This document shows positions 1 through 10,185 of a stretch of DNA of 64,000 nt, one piece after another. The translations under genes were made by a program, and so were the position numbers. Every line of letters starts with the position of its first letter. The stretch's first letter is position 1. The DNA comes from Epichloe hybrida (taxonomy: Eukaryota > Ascomycota > Sordariomycetes > Hypocreales > Clavicipitaceae): assembly GCA_019022495.1 (NCBI GenBank), contig JAFEKR010000003.1, positions 744,001 through 808,000 on the forward strand, read 5' to 3'. The notes under the pieces are model-generated. The model saw nothing but the letters and a program-made list of their open reading frames with translations, was not told where the DNA came from and made no database searches.

Positions 1-483
1 AAGGTCCGCAGCAGCGTCTGTCAAGCTGCGACGGATATTCGCTGGCTCTTTTGAACCGGGGACAAGCAGCTTGCGTTGGGATAGTGCCAAGGGAGGCTTG
101 GGCGCAGCATCTTTGTTGTGCGGGCGCGAAACGATACCGGGACGATGATTGTCAGGATGGCTATGATTATCACTACTTGAAGGAGGATGAGGAAAAGAAT
201 CGAGATCGAATGGAGATTCGGACTTGCGCAAATGTTCAGGAACATCGGATAAAGCGTCCGAAGAAAACTTGATCCATGTAGATAATTTGCGCTCTGTGCC
301 ACGAGGGTTATGGCCGCTATGGTCATCCTCACGAGGCCGCCTTTTAGAAAGGAATTTTCGGGCAGAACAACGGGGCCGGCTAGAACGCCTGGATAGGAAG
401 ACAACTCGTGAGCGTGGACGACGAGTATCAAAAGTGCTGCGTAATGAAGTGTTTGCCTCAGGGATAGATGCTAGAGGGGCCAT
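1..483 (-). CDS. N-terminal part of an unidentified protein, cut by the window edge
   Basis: Reading on the minus strand from ATG 483-481, the frame stays open for 161 codons to the window edge, so the 3' part of the gene is outside. The visible part begins MAPLASIPEANTSLRS and is rich in Ser, Arg, Pro and His, for example SRRSSRPRCSARKFLSKRR. It looks disordered and basic, and I see no domain, signal peptide or membrane segment. I do not recognise it. A competing minus-strand frame (431-21) is hydrophobic but is closed by a stop, so I prefer the open frame. The SDH6 gene lies upstream on the same strand, starting at 1236 and ending at 842. An intron within the visible part cannot be excluded. 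Confidence 0.42.
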   Translation of the reverse strand, partial: MAPLASIPEANTSLRSTFDTRRPRSRVVFLSRRSSRPRCSARKFLSKRRPREDDHSGHNPRGTERKLSTWIKFSSDALSDVPEHLRKSESPFDLDSFPHPPSSSDNHSHPDNHRPGIVSRPHNKDAAPKPPLALSQRKLLVPGSKEPANIRRSLTDAAADL

Positions 484-841
484 CTCGATTGCATAGCGTG
501 ACGGCCAAAGCGAACCCGTTTTCGACTGAGACTATCCAAGAAAAGTTTAGACCAAGTATTGGTGATGAGGCATTCGAGTGGACGAAATGTTGTTGTTTGG
601 TGGTAATTAAGACATGGTGGAAATGCCTCTTCTGCGGTGTGGTCTTGCAAAGGAGTGCAGGACAGGACAAAATGTGAGGCATAAATCGGGAGTGGGCAGC
701 GGATAGATGGCGAGCCGGGTAGACCAAAATCCTCTTCTCTTCTCCCAAGGTTGGGAAGGAAGCAGGGCCGTTTGGGCTGGCCTGTACGATGGCGACCTCT
801 GCTTTCCCTCTCAGTCGTTGTGCTGGAACTGGATGTCCACT
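484..841. other. Intergenic region upstream of the partial gene and downstream of SDH6
   Basis: This 358-bp gap lies between the end of SDH6 and the start of the partial minus-strand gene. It should hold the SDH6 3' UTR and the promoter of the partial gene. I see no recognisable element in it. Confidence 0.5.
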
Positions 842-1236
842 TTACTTGATGTCCTTGATACCAGGACCCGAGTACACTTCGAGCTGGCGACGCCCTTTAC
901 GCAGCAGAAACTCAATGGCGGCGAAGTCACGTTTGTCCAGAGTCAGGCTGCGAACAAACTCGGCTCTGTCAGAAAGAGAGTTAGACAGTTGTCCGCCCAC
1001 AGTGTACACCCCTCGACATGGGCATAGGAACACATTCAACACGCCACGTGCGTACCTGGCGAACTGCTCAAAATGAGATCGGGTGCTCTTGCATCGCGTC
1101 AGATTTTCGGGTTCGGATTGTCACGGGACCAGATGAGAAGTTTCAATTGAGGACTCACAACGGGCTTCTTCCGACTTTCACGCAGACAATGGCGGTAGAG
1201 GCCTAAGACCTCTTTTTGGAGACCGGAATGACGCAT
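842..1236 (-). CDS. SDH6: Succinate dehydrogenase assembly factor, LYR family (SDHAF1/Sdh6)
   Basis: Three exons on the minus strand: 1236-1159, 1087-1056 and 965-842, joining to 77 aa. Introns are 1158-1088 (GTGAGT...CAAG, phase 0) and 1055-966 (GTACGC...ACAG, phase 2), with branch-like CTGAC and CTAAC. The protein starts MRHSGLQKEVLGLYRHCLRE, giving the LYR motif at residues 13-15. The C-terminal half reads LDKRDFAAIEFLLRKGRRQL and ends SGPGIKDIK, the hallmark end of SDHAF1/Sdh6 proteins. The family protects or inserts iron-sulfur clusters of the SDHB subunit of complex II in the mitochondrial matrix. Length fits the family, at about 75-115 aa. The start is the first ATG giving the conserved SGLQKEVL segment. 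It diverges from DUS4 across about 520 bp. Its small exons make it easy to miss. Confidence 0.88.
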
Positions 1237-1758
1237 CTCGGCAGTAGGCGAGGCCCGTGGCCGTCGATTCCTGTGAAAATAGGAAGATGCGGAATGCGGA
1301 AGAGAAATTCACAAAGCCGAGCCAGCAGGTTGAGCTTCTCCAATAATAATAGGGACAAATCTGAGGTGTGTCTGGCCAATGGGAAGTCACGAATTCAGTG
1401 ACCAAAGAATTCATTCAGCGGGGCTGCCAGCTTCCATACAGGGGAGTCGACAGAAATGAGTCGCTGTTGATTCGTAGAGGCAATCGACAACGACACGATA
1501 GCATCATCGACTACGATCATAAACATGCCGACTCCTCCATCCGTCCGGCTGGCTAATAGACGGCCAACCTGGAGTTCCCCATCTCCCACTGACTACTCAT
1601 CATCATCCTCATCATCCTCATCATCCTCATCATCTCTGCTCAATTGGCCAAGCTGAAAAACAAAAGACTTCAACACCCACCCTGACAGCTCGCCACGCCA
1701 ACAACAACCACACGAGCAGATCAGTCACTCCATCGATTGTCCAATCCCTCTTCCAGAC
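1237..1758. promoter_or_regulatory. Divergent intergenic region between SDH6 and DUS4, with microsatellite
   Basis: This 522-bp stretch lies between two divergent start codons and must contain both promoters. At about 1597-1635 it holds an imperfect 9-bp tandem repeat of the type ATCATCCTC (about four units), pyrimidine-rich on the plus strand, in the probable DUS4 promoter or 5' UTR. I see no TATA box or gene in it. Confidence 0.55.
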
Positions 1759-3333
1759 ATGGCCGTCAAAGGGGAGAGCCCTCTCGGCCCCACGCCTCAG
1801 TGAGTTGGCTGTCAAGCCCATTTCCCTGTCACCCACCGGTGGCGTCAATTTGCAAGGCAGGCCATAGAAGATAGAAGATGCTAACAGTGACCATCGTCAC
1901 GTAGTCCTCTCAAAATATTCGACACTTGTCGAAGGCAAGACAAGTTCTTGTATGCGTGTGCGCCCATGGTGCGATACAGCAAGGTACTATTGACCTCTTC
2001 GCCCCGCCCCCCCCCCCCCTCTACCCTTATCAATCAGTCGGTACTTTGTGTTTCTCATGCCTGAGATAGCCCCGTAGTTAACAATGAGCAAGCTCGCTTT
2101 CAGACAAACAGTCCATAAATACGAAACTGATTTATGCTGGACACCAATGATACTAGCCAAGGAGTTCAATCGCAACGAATTTGCCCGTGATAGTGGTACG
2201 TGTATCTCATGTCCTCCCCATGCTTTGTCACTGCATTGGTGAAAAAGCCGAGGTGATGGGGGTTAGAAGAAGAAAAAGGAACTTGACAGATTCCCAGATC
2301 TCACCGTGGCAACAAAACACCCCCAGCCGCCTACCATTCTCCAATTCGGTGCCAATGTTCCCGTAGAACTGGCCCGCGCCTCATCTCTTGCCGCGCCGTT
2401 CGTAGCGGGCGTTGACCTCAACTGCGGGTGCCCTCAGTCATGGGCCTGCGCAGAGACCCTTGGCGCGGCGCTGATGGACAAGAGAGAGCTGGTGCGCGAC
2501 ATGGTTGTCGAGACGAGAGAGCGGTTGCGGCAGGACGGATGGGGGGTGCTCATGGAGGAGGATGTGGAAAACCCGAGGGGCCGAAGCGTCAGCGTCAAGA
2601 TTCGAGTCCACGGTGATTTAAGGCATGTTTCTTGCTCCTCGACAGACGCCTAGAGACAACGAGCTCCCACGGGGCTTTTTCTTACTGACTTGATGAGCTT
2701 CCCAGGAGAACAATGGACTATCTCGACACTGTAATAGGGCATCCGCAGAACAGAAACGTCGACTGGGTTACCATCCACCCTCGGACTCGCCACACATCCT
2801 CCACAACACCCATCTTCACCGAGTCCCTCGAGATCCTCGCTCAAAAGTACGCGGGTACCCTGCCCATCCTCCTTTCCGGCGACATATTCGACCTATCTAC
2901 TCTCCCCATCCGCCCTACCAGGCCGCCACAGCCGGACCCCCCGACATTGACTCTCGGGCAAGACACAGCAAGACGTCTCCAGCAACAGCCGACACACCCC
3001 AGGCCCAGCACCACCCACCTCTCAGGCTTCATGTCCGCCCGCGGTCTTCTCGCAAACCCAGCCCTGTACGCGGGCTTCGCCTCCTGTCCCTGGGAGGCCG
3101 TCGAGACGCTCATGTGCAGACTTTCTCGGGCGCCGTTGCCGTTCAAGCTCGCGTTGCACCATGTGCAGGAGATGACCGCGCCGGGTATGGGCCCAGACAA
3201 GACTGCGTTGCTGTCGAAGAAGGAGAGGGCGGAGCTGAATGCGCTGGGGAACATGCTCGATCTGGTTGATTTTCTGGATCGCAAGGTCGAGGAGCATGCT
3301 GGGAGGGTGGGGGGCATGCGAAGAGACTTGTAG
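1759..3333 (+). CDS. DUS4: tRNA-dihydrouridine(20a/20b) synthase, Dus4 type
   Basis: Five exons: 1759-1799, 1905-1983, 2093-2195, 2298-2622 and 2706-3333, joining to 391 aa. The enzyme reduces uridine in the tRNA D-loop using FMN and NADPH. Family signatures are CAPMVRYSKLAFRQ near residue 30, VDLNCGCPQSWA with likely catalytic Cys119 (N-x-G-C-P), IRVHGDLRR, a histidine-containing VTIHPRTR segment, and GFMSARGLLANPALYAGF in the FMN phosphate-binding part. The start gives a short N-terminus and the first splice (CA/GTGAGT) restores the frame exactly. Intron 2 carries a run of 12 or more C near 2006-2019. Intron 4 (2623-2705) begins GC rather than GT (AAG/GCATGT) but has a good CTGAC branch site. 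The gene converges on SEC10, whose stop lies 297 bp away. Confidence 0.9.
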
Positions 3334-3630
3334 AAAATGGCTCGACGAAAACTTGTTAAAAAAAAAAAACATGTAGACTCGACGTCGAGACGAGACACGT
3401 AGGGGGGGCAAAGGATCATCACAAATATAGAGAGAGCATATATAATAGGAGAATGGACTGACAATGTGTTCGAGACACCCCACACAACTGGCACCACACC
3501 ATGCTGTTGGCATCCATCTTTTTCTCATGACGCCACCTTCACAACGAGCTCGTTGAGAAGAACATGTCGGAAGAAGAGCTGAAGACGAAAAGGCTATTAT
3601 CATTAACAAAGTAGAAGCTTGGACCAAATT
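3334..3630. other. Convergent 3' intergenic region between DUS4 and SEC10
   Basis: This 297-bp region lies between two converging stop codons and should contain both 3' UTRs. It includes a poly-A run near 3358-3369. No gene is visible. Confidence 0.6.
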
Positions 3631-6255
3631 TCAAAGACCCGCCAGTATGCTCTGTATTCCCACAGATCCCGCATCATCCCTCTTCTGCACAAACGCCCGG
3701 AAATCACCTTTGCACAACTTCCCTCTGCCCCCGCCCTGTCCCGGCGCCAGCGTCCTCGACTTCTCCCTCAGCGCCTCCGGACCTACGATGAACAGGGAGC
3801 CAATCTCGGTGAGAAGCTCAACCATGACGGACACGTCCTTGGCGAGGGTCCAGTCGCGCATCACGGAGACGTACTTTGCAATGTCCTGCGTGACCATCAG
3901 GCCACCCGTCGCGTTGACCTGGAATTTCTTGAAGTGGTCAAACAGGAGCTGGTGGATGGAGAGGGCGAGCTCGCTGAAGAACTTTTCGGCGTTGAGGCCG
4001 TCGATGGCCCGGTCGGCCTCTTTGGATGCGCGGCCGAGGAACCTGCAGACGTTGAGGCACGTGGGCGTTTGTAGAGACTCGAGCTCTGCGCCTCTGGGGC
4101 GGAAATCTTGCTTCTTCTGGCCGGCGAGCGCCTTGGTGATGTAGTTGGTGATGACGTCAATGGTGATCTTCAGGACGGCATTCGTCTTCTTCTCAATCGC
4201 GTCGATGGCCAGATTCCTCTGGGCCTCCATGCTCTTTCGGACCGTGGTGTTGGACTCGGCGAGGCGGATGAGCACAACGGTGATGAAACGGTCCATGATG
4301 GCCGAGATTGTCACAGCCGGCCGAATGGTCGGCAGGAACGACAGGTCAGGTTCCGTCTTGGAGTTTTCCACAATCGTCGCCTCGGCATGGGCGGCGTCGA
4401 GCCCCGTCTGGACGTAGACTTGGCCCATATTGCTCAGCAGAAGCTGCAGCAGCGTGCTGACGTCTCTGGGCGTCTCGACCTGCGATCCCAGCTCCAATGT
4501 CCGTTGGACGCTCTCGGCCAGCCACTTGAGCATGCGCTTGGCGTTGGCGACGCCGAGTCCGCCATCCTCCTCGGACACCTCGATTTCATTCCTGTTCTCC
4601 TTATCCTTGATGCCGGCAACACGCAACATCATACGTTTCTGCGTCGGCGTGAGATCCGATGAATCTAATCTTTCCAGGTACGCATCCTTTGCAGACGCCA
4701 GAAACTGTGTGCCCTGCTGAGCTAATGACGCCATGAATCCCTGGGGTGCCTTTTTCTTCCGCGAATGGTACATGGTGAACTTGAATAGCAGTGAGCTGTA
4801 CATTTCCTCAAGGCTCTTCTTTTCCCGCTCAATGTATGAGCTTCCGACTAGGTATGGGATGAAAAGCTCGTCCACCTGCTGGTCAAGTGTTTGCGCAATT
4901 TGCCCCGAGCAGGGATCCGGGTGTTCGGTGAGGCCATGTGTTTTCAGGTCCTCGATGAGTGAGCTAATATAGCTTCTCGAGGAGTGTAGTGATCTCAGAA
5001 AGGCCAGGGTAGAGACCGTTTCTGCCTTGTCGAGGACTTTTTCGAGGCGCTGCTGGACGGACTGCTGGAATACACGCTGGATGAACTTGATGAGAACGGT
5101 TTCGTAGTACGGGAACGCGGGCTTGATGATGAAGGATTCGTCTTGCATCACAATCCTGACCTCATCGACGAGGGACTGTAGCCCGGGATCTACGCCAGGG
5201 GGGTCTGAGTCGGGGTCGGCCAGGATTTCCCACGTCTCGCCGTCCGCTATTGCTTCATCGTTGAGCTGATCACGGTCGATGAAGAACTGATGTTGGTTGA
5301 CAAAGATGGCAATCACGCTAGCACCACCATTGAAGTCGTACAGGACCTTGGAGCACTCCATCATGTCGTCGAAATTCTGCAATCGATAGCTGTTGTTGAA
5401 TTGTTCCAACAGATCCTGTTCTAGCGATTCACAGAATTTCTCGAGAATCTCGCGTGTGTTGTGCGATTTGGGAGAGCCGTTCTGCGCTGGAGGAGTCGAG
5501 CTATTCCGCAGACCGTTGGCGTGTCCCCACGAAGAAGGGTCAAGCTGCTGGCTCATTCTCATCAACTGCCGGGCGATGACGGCGCATCTGATTTTGTTTT
5601 CGGCTCCGCCCTGGAGCCGAATGTCTTCCAGAAAGGACAGGACGCCCGATTCGCTCAGCTCTGTCCAACATTGAATCAAGAACATGGCGTCCTGGGCGCG
5701 TCGTCGCTTGCGAACCAGTTCCTCGAGCTTCTCTCCGATTTGAACCGCCACATTGCCTCCACCGTCGGCCCTGCTGCCGGTCTCGGGAGCAACGCCCGTG
5801 TTATCTTGGCCTAGCGATCCGTCAAGTGCTTCAAAGGAGCTCATGGTCTGGTCGAGCTTTCGACCTAGTCTGTCGAGGGTCTGGTCATGTTGGATTTCGG
5901 CCCGGCGAACCTGCGACAGGAGCTCGGATTCTTTTTCTTGCAACTCGTCTCCGAGCGAGGCCAACTGCGACAAGGCATCTAATGGAGGGCAACGACGGTT
6001 AGCTTCCACAGCGGTTCCACAGCGGTTCAGAAGAACATGGGCAGCAACTGTACTTTCAAAGGTGCGAATCAATGGCTTCGGGTCAAAGGCAGCAGGTGCC
6101 GGGCCCGAACGGCGATTGACAGGCACAGCGCTATCGGCTAGACTGTCGACAAAGTCGCGGACGATGAAGTCCTTGTTGGAGAAATTTTCCAAGGTAAAAC
6201 TCGGTCCTTTCGGATAGAGGCTCTTGGGCGGCGGCCCTGTGCTGTTCCGCTCCAT
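3631..6255 (-). CDS. SEC10: Exocyst complex component Sec10
   Basis: Two exons on the minus strand, 6255-6054 and 5978-3631, give 849 aa. Sec10 is an exocyst subunit that tethers secretory vesicles to the plasma membrane at sites of polarised growth. The N-terminus reads SLYPKGPSFTLENFSNKDFI and is followed by a coiled-coil region (LQEKESELLSQVRRAEIQHD). The C-terminus contains DIAKYVSVMRDWTLAKDVSV and LLTEIGSLFIVGPEALREKS, as in fungal Sec10. The 75-nt intron (6053-5979, GTACAG...TTAG, branch CTAAC) is a multiple of three without a stop, so the locus also reads through as 874 aa. Removing it restores FENALSQLASLGDEL, which fits the family. The intron contains a short tandem repeat (GCGGTTCCACA type). 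The gene diverges from NUS1 over 858 bp. Confidence 0.93.
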   Translation of the reverse strand: MERNSTGPPPKSLYPKGPSFTLENFSNKDFIVRDFVDSLADSAVPVNRRSGPAPAAFDPKPLIRTFESTVAAHVLLNRCGTAVEANRRCPPLDALSQLASLGDELQEKESELLSQVRRAEIQHDQTLDRLGRKLDQTMSSFEALDGSLGQDNTGVAPETGSRADGGGNVAVQIGEKLEELVRKRRRAQDAMFLIQCWTELSESGVLSFLEDIRLQGGAENKIRCAVIARQLMRMSQQLDPSSWGHANGLRNSSTPPAQNGSPKSHNTREILEKFCESLEQDLLEQFNNSYRLQNFDDMMECSKVLYDFNGGASVIAIFVNQHQFFIDRDQLNDEAIADGETWEILADPDSDPPGVDPGLQSLVDEVRIVMQDESFIIKPAFPYYETVLIKFIQRVFQQSVQQRLEKVLDKAETVSTLAFLRSLHSSRSYISSLIEDLKTHGLTEHPDPCSGQIAQTLDQQVDELFIPYLVGSSYIEREKKSLEEMYSSLLFKFTMYHSRKKKAPQGFMASLAQQGTQFLASAKDAYLERLDSSDLTPTQKRMMLRVAGIKDKENRNEIEVSEEDGGLGVANAKRMLKWLAESVQRTLELGSQVETPRDVSTLLQLLLSNMGQVYVQTGLDAAHAEATIVENSKTEPDLSFLPTIRPAVTISAIMDRFITVVLIRLAESNTTVRKSMEAQRNLAIDAIEKKTNAVLKITIDVITNYITKALAGQKKQDFRPRGAELESLQTPTCLNVCRFLGRASKEADRAIDGLNAEKFFSELALSIHQLLFDHFKKFQVNATGGLMVTQDIAKYVSVMRDWTLAKDVSVMVELLTEIGSLFIVGPEALREKSRTLAPGQGGGRGKLCKGDFRAFVQKRDDAGSVGIQSILAGL

Positions 6256-7113
6256 GGTGGGAGAGCGGGACTACATGTGTGTAGCTGGTGTGTAGCTGCC
6301 AGTGAAGGCGGCGGATCGAATCAGCCTCGCTCCTGGAAGCCCAGCAGTCGCTAGAGTACAGTGGTTGATGCCGCCGTCACTGAGGTCGAGTTCGTTCATC
6401 TGGTCAGACAAGCTGCTGTCGCGTTGGTTCATCGGAAGAAACATCAAGTGGTCGTCAAGTGAAGATCGTAGGGGCAGGGGACAATGGGCTAAGCCACAAA
6501 AGCCCCACCAAACCACCAGTCACGCGCGCCACAGCAAGGTCCGACGTACATATGCACAATGTAATCCTTCCGTGATACAATACTCCGTCATACCTCCGTA
6601 CACTCTGTTTCTCTGCGTCGAGGTTTTTGATATGTTGTCCCGCGCAAACGTCATTCGTCGTGGCACTTGCACGTCATTTTCGACCAACGTGCATTGATTG
6701 GTGTGGAAATTGTCTTCAAGTTGTGTCAAAGCAGAGCAGAAGAACAACGGGCAAAACCGGATGGGATCAGTCAGCGCCAAGCCACATGCGAACCTGAGCC
6801 CATAGCCTATGGCGGCGACGTATCTTATCCTCCTTCTCTTCGTCCGAGATCACCACGTTGCCAAGTCTCGGTCGCATCAAATAGTCGTACACCTGTCGTG
6901 GTTGTCGAGACAGGCTTTCCTTCCTTTAATTTCCTTGTATTCTTACATCTTACACTTCATCAACCAGGTTAGGAATTCTCACCTCCTCGCCCGTGTTCTC
7001 GCAAGCAGGCGCAAACTGCCTCAAGCTTCGCACAGCCTGCTTCTGATCGCCCTTGTTCCTAAATCGGCACTCGATTTTCCGCCAGCAGAAAACAGTGTTA
7101 GGGGCTCTTCATC
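6256..7113. promoter_or_regulatory. Divergent promoter region between SEC10 and NUS1
   Basis: This 858-bp region lies between the start codons of SEC10 (-) and NUS1 (+). It contains only short overlapping frames with no family resemblance. I see no clear TATA box; the last 250 bp before NUS1 are pyrimidine-rich, typical of fungal 5' UTR or promoter sequence. Confidence 0.5.
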
Positions 7114-8236
7114 ATGCCCATCTCGTCCAAGGATCGCGCGGCCTACCGCGCCGACGATATGTCGGATCACAAGTTCTTGAGCCCAAAGGAAAGAGAGAAG
7201 ATGATGATGGTAAGCGAACGAGCCAGGTTGACCCCCAACAGCTTTATCAATCAATATACTCACCAAGCGCTCAAGGCACACCTACCCAGTCCAAACGAAA
7301 TTCCGACCGTCGCAGCCCCAAAAAGCCAGTCACAACGCCGATCTAGACTTGGCGTCCGACGATTTCTCAAGAGCCAGCTATACGTGTTCGTATTTGCTAT
7401 TCTACATGGCCTTTTCTCTTTGTACATCCGCATCCGACAGGCTTTCCACGTTGTCAGCTATCAAATATCATCCGTTTTGTACTATCACCACGGTACGCCT
7501 GAGTACATACGACGGGATGTGGTGGGACTGGGTCGGAAACCCAACCATCTCAGCGCCATCTTGAAAGCAGAGGAAAATCAGCGGCCAAAGGCGGATCTCG
7601 ACCGCCTAATTGAGGAAACTGCCGAGCTAGCCGCCTGGTGTGCCAGTTCTGCGATTCCCACGCTCTCAATTTATGAAAAGACAGGTGCGCAACCTCGATC
7701 CCGCGTCCGATGGACAAAGACGAGAGGCACTCAGGAAGGCTAACGTTCTACGCACAGGTATTCTGAAGAAGCACATGCCACGAGTGTACGAGGCCGTCAT
7801 GCAGAAGTTCACCTTTTACTTTGCTGGCCAACATCCCAGCCTCTCACTCACCTCACCGCACAAAGACGCCTATTCATCACCCGCCCTCGCTGGCAACAAG
7901 CATGGCCAACTGAAGTTGCATCTCATATCTGCTCAGGATGGCAGGGAATCCATCGTCGACTTGACGAGAACCCTGGCGGAAATGTCGCAGAGGGGAAAGA
8001 TATCTCCGCGGGACATCTCCATAGAGCTAGTCGATGCAGAGCTCTCAGAGGGCATCATGCCCGAGCCAGACTTGCTCATCTTGTTCAGCCCCAACGTCGA
8101 GCTGTCGGGCTATCCGCCGTGGCAAATCCGCCTGACCGAGATCTTCTGTCTCCAGGACAACGAAGGATTCGGATACCAGGTATTTTTGAAGGCTCTGCGC
8201 AAGTTTGCCAGGGCTCAAATGCGCCACGGCAAGTAA
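7114..8236 (+). CDS. NUS1: Dehydrodolichyl diphosphate synthase accessory subunit Nus1 (NgBR homologue)
   Basis: The certain intron is 7685-7757 (ACAG/GTGCGC...CACAG, branch GCTAACG, phase 1). A second likely intron, 7210-7275 (GTAAGC...CAAG, 66 nt, phase 0), is a multiple of three without a stop, so the protein is 327 aa if it is spliced or 349 aa if not. Nus1 pairs with the catalytic cis-prenyltransferase (Rer2/Srt1) at the ER to make the dolichol backbone. Visible are an N-terminal basic segment, one membrane helix around LYVFVFAILHGLFSLYIRIR, then a cis-prenyltransferase-like fold with LSIYEKTGILKKH, DGRESIVDLTRTLAEMSQR and PDLLILFSPNVELSGYPPWQ. The protein ends QMRHGK, which keeps the C-terminal RxG motif of Nus1/NgBR. 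It converges on the AlkB-like gene. Confidence 0.9.
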
Positions 8237-8412
8237 AGGAAGGGAAAGGAGGGAAGTTCCGTATCATTCAGTCTTTGTGGCTGCAACACATGGTGTACGA
8301 ATAGATAGATAGCCGGGTGATTTCTTTGGAAAAGAATTGCACTACTTTTGCAGTAGCACTTGGCATCAATCGTTCCATTCATGTGGTTGGGAGAGAGCCT
8401 CACCTATTCGCC

Positions 8413-9640
8413 CTATTGCAAAGGCTTGTTCCACAATACCATTTCCCGACTCTGCTTGTCCCATCTATGCACGGGTCCATTCCCAACATTGTAGTTGTAA
8501 TAGTTTTCCGTCCCATCTTTGACCATGGCTCTCCGAAACGTAATGTTGATGCGCCCTCCATCGTCTTGATTCTTCCCCGTGCGTTTCGGTATCGAATGCA
8601 GCCAATTCGACTGCGTCTTGCCCCTCATGAGCACCATGTCACCACTCGCGAGCGGCAACTTCAACGTCTTGCCCTCCTTACCAGCTTGTTCCTTTCCACC
8701 GCCACCACCAGCCGACGCCGTCCCAGGATTCGGCTTGTGCTTCATGAGGAAATCTCGCCTCGCGCCAAGAGAAAACGACGCTATGGCTGGATCCAGCCCC
8801 AGGAATCTCTCGTCATCACTGTGAAAAGAGATGCTGTCTGCCCCAGAGGCATAGTAATTCACGAGGCAGAAGTTGAACACGCACCCCGTGGCTGCCTCCG
8901 TGGACGCGCGCAGGTCATCGAGGCACTTTGGCATAGGGCGCGGGGGATACCGCTGGTACCGCCTATCGCGAGCTGTCATGGTGGATGCTTTGTCGGTGAC
9001 GATGCCGTCCCGGAAGCACGATGTGTCGTCTAGGCCGAATACCGTCGTCCATCTAGTGGGTGGGGGTATGAATAGTCAATCTCCCAGATGACCGATCAAC
9101 GCTTACACGCAGACACACGTGTACACAGATATGTACATGAGAACAATGAGGAGAGGAGAGGAACAAACTCATCACTAGGCTCCGGGTCTGCGCTCACCGT
9201 GGCGTTTTGATATGCGTTTGCATGCCCCCTCGCTTGATGTCGTATTCTACTCTGTAAAACGGGAGCTCGGCGCGCAAAAACTCAAACATGTCCTTGGCCA
9301 TGTATGAGGGGATATACGGCTCAAAGTAGAGGAGGTCTAGATCCGGCTGGTCGTTGATGTGCCTGCCTGGGCGTGCGGGGAGGGAGGATAGTTCCCTGCT
9401 TAATGAGGGTGGGAGGTTGGTGATGGGGTGAGGATATGCGGCGTGCTGGGATGTGTCATGCTTGCATATCATCAGATTCGATTCCCCAGGAGATGGCTCA
9501 GAGTTGGACAACATTTGATTATCCTCGTTTTGCAAAGAACCTGGAGGATGACTTACGTGATCTTGATCTGCACCGTTCCGTTCCGTTCGTGTTCGTTTTG
9601 GCGATGACGCGAAGAAGGCGTCTAGGGTACGCTTGGACAT
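8413..9640 (-). CDS. ALKBH2-type 2-oxoglutarate/Fe(II) DNA repair dioxygenase
   Basis: Two exons on the minus strand, 9640-9198 and 9052-8413, give 360 aa. The intron is 9197-9053 (GTGAGC...CTAG, phase 2). AlkB enzymes oxidatively remove alkyl groups such as 1-methyladenine and 3-methylcytosine from nucleic acid. Visible are the fold motif NYY at about residue 213, iron ligands H225-S-D227 and H300, and the 2OG-binding RINITFR at 315-321. The first exon ends with the ALKBH2/3-like FYRVEYDIKRGGMQTHIKTP and the splice gives RWTTVFGLD. A Gly-rich insert near residue 262 is a likely loop. The N-terminus MSKRTLDAFFASSPKRTR resembles a PCNA-binding PIP box followed by basic residues, which suggests a replication-linked nuclear role (inference). 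It faces TRM5 across a 545-bp divergent region. Confidence 0.9.
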
Positions 9641-10185
9641 GACTTTGCGTCTGGTGCGAAGAGCGTTTCTTTGGGTTGGGAGCGAATAAGAATGACGGGG
9701 ACTGCTACTAAGTTTCGGAGGTATAATATAAAGAGAGAGATAACGGGGTAATGATGGGTTCGTAGAGTGTTCGCGAGAGAAAAGCGTGTTCTGGCCAATG
9801 TGAGAAGAACAATGTAAGTGGGTGAAGTCGTGACATCACGAAGTCGCCCGCTCCATCATTGGACAGCCTTGCTAGGTATCAGTGGGCCCCAGTCACAGCC
9901 TCACATCAATCAATCCAGCCTTGCTCCTCAGTCAAGGGCTCCGGTCAGTGAGAGTGTGGAAATTTTTTTGTGTCAAAATACATGTACAATTGTTTTGGAG
10001 GTTCTCGACACGAAGCCGAGTAGCAACAGCATTTCTTTGCTCAGCCATGGAGGTCAGTCGTCACACCCTGACACACCCTAATTTTTCCATCACTGGCAGA
10101 CGCTTCTGTCCACGTTTTGTTGTCATCCCAACATCCACTTCAACGTCTAACGATGCGAGCATAGAGCAAACGATCTGAACTGGAA
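9641..10185. promoter_or_regulatory. Divergent promoter region between the AlkB-like gene and TRM5
   Basis: This 545-bp region lies between two divergent starts. A TATA-like stretch (GGTATAATATAAAGAG) lies near 9720, about 80 bp upstream of the AlkB-like start codon, but it reads on the plus strand, away from that gene. Nothing else is recognisable. Confidence 0.45.

Noticed and set aside
21..431. Hydrophobic 136-aa minus-strand frame that could pass for a membrane protein
   Set aside because: It overlaps a longer open minus-strand frame from ATG 483 that runs off the window. The hydrophobic residues are what that Ser/Arg-rich frame gives when shifted by one base, and I see no family motif.
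707..1027. 106-aa plus-strand frame opposite SDH6
   Set aside because: It is a shadow of the real minus-strand SDH6 exons, which have family signatures and correct splice sites.
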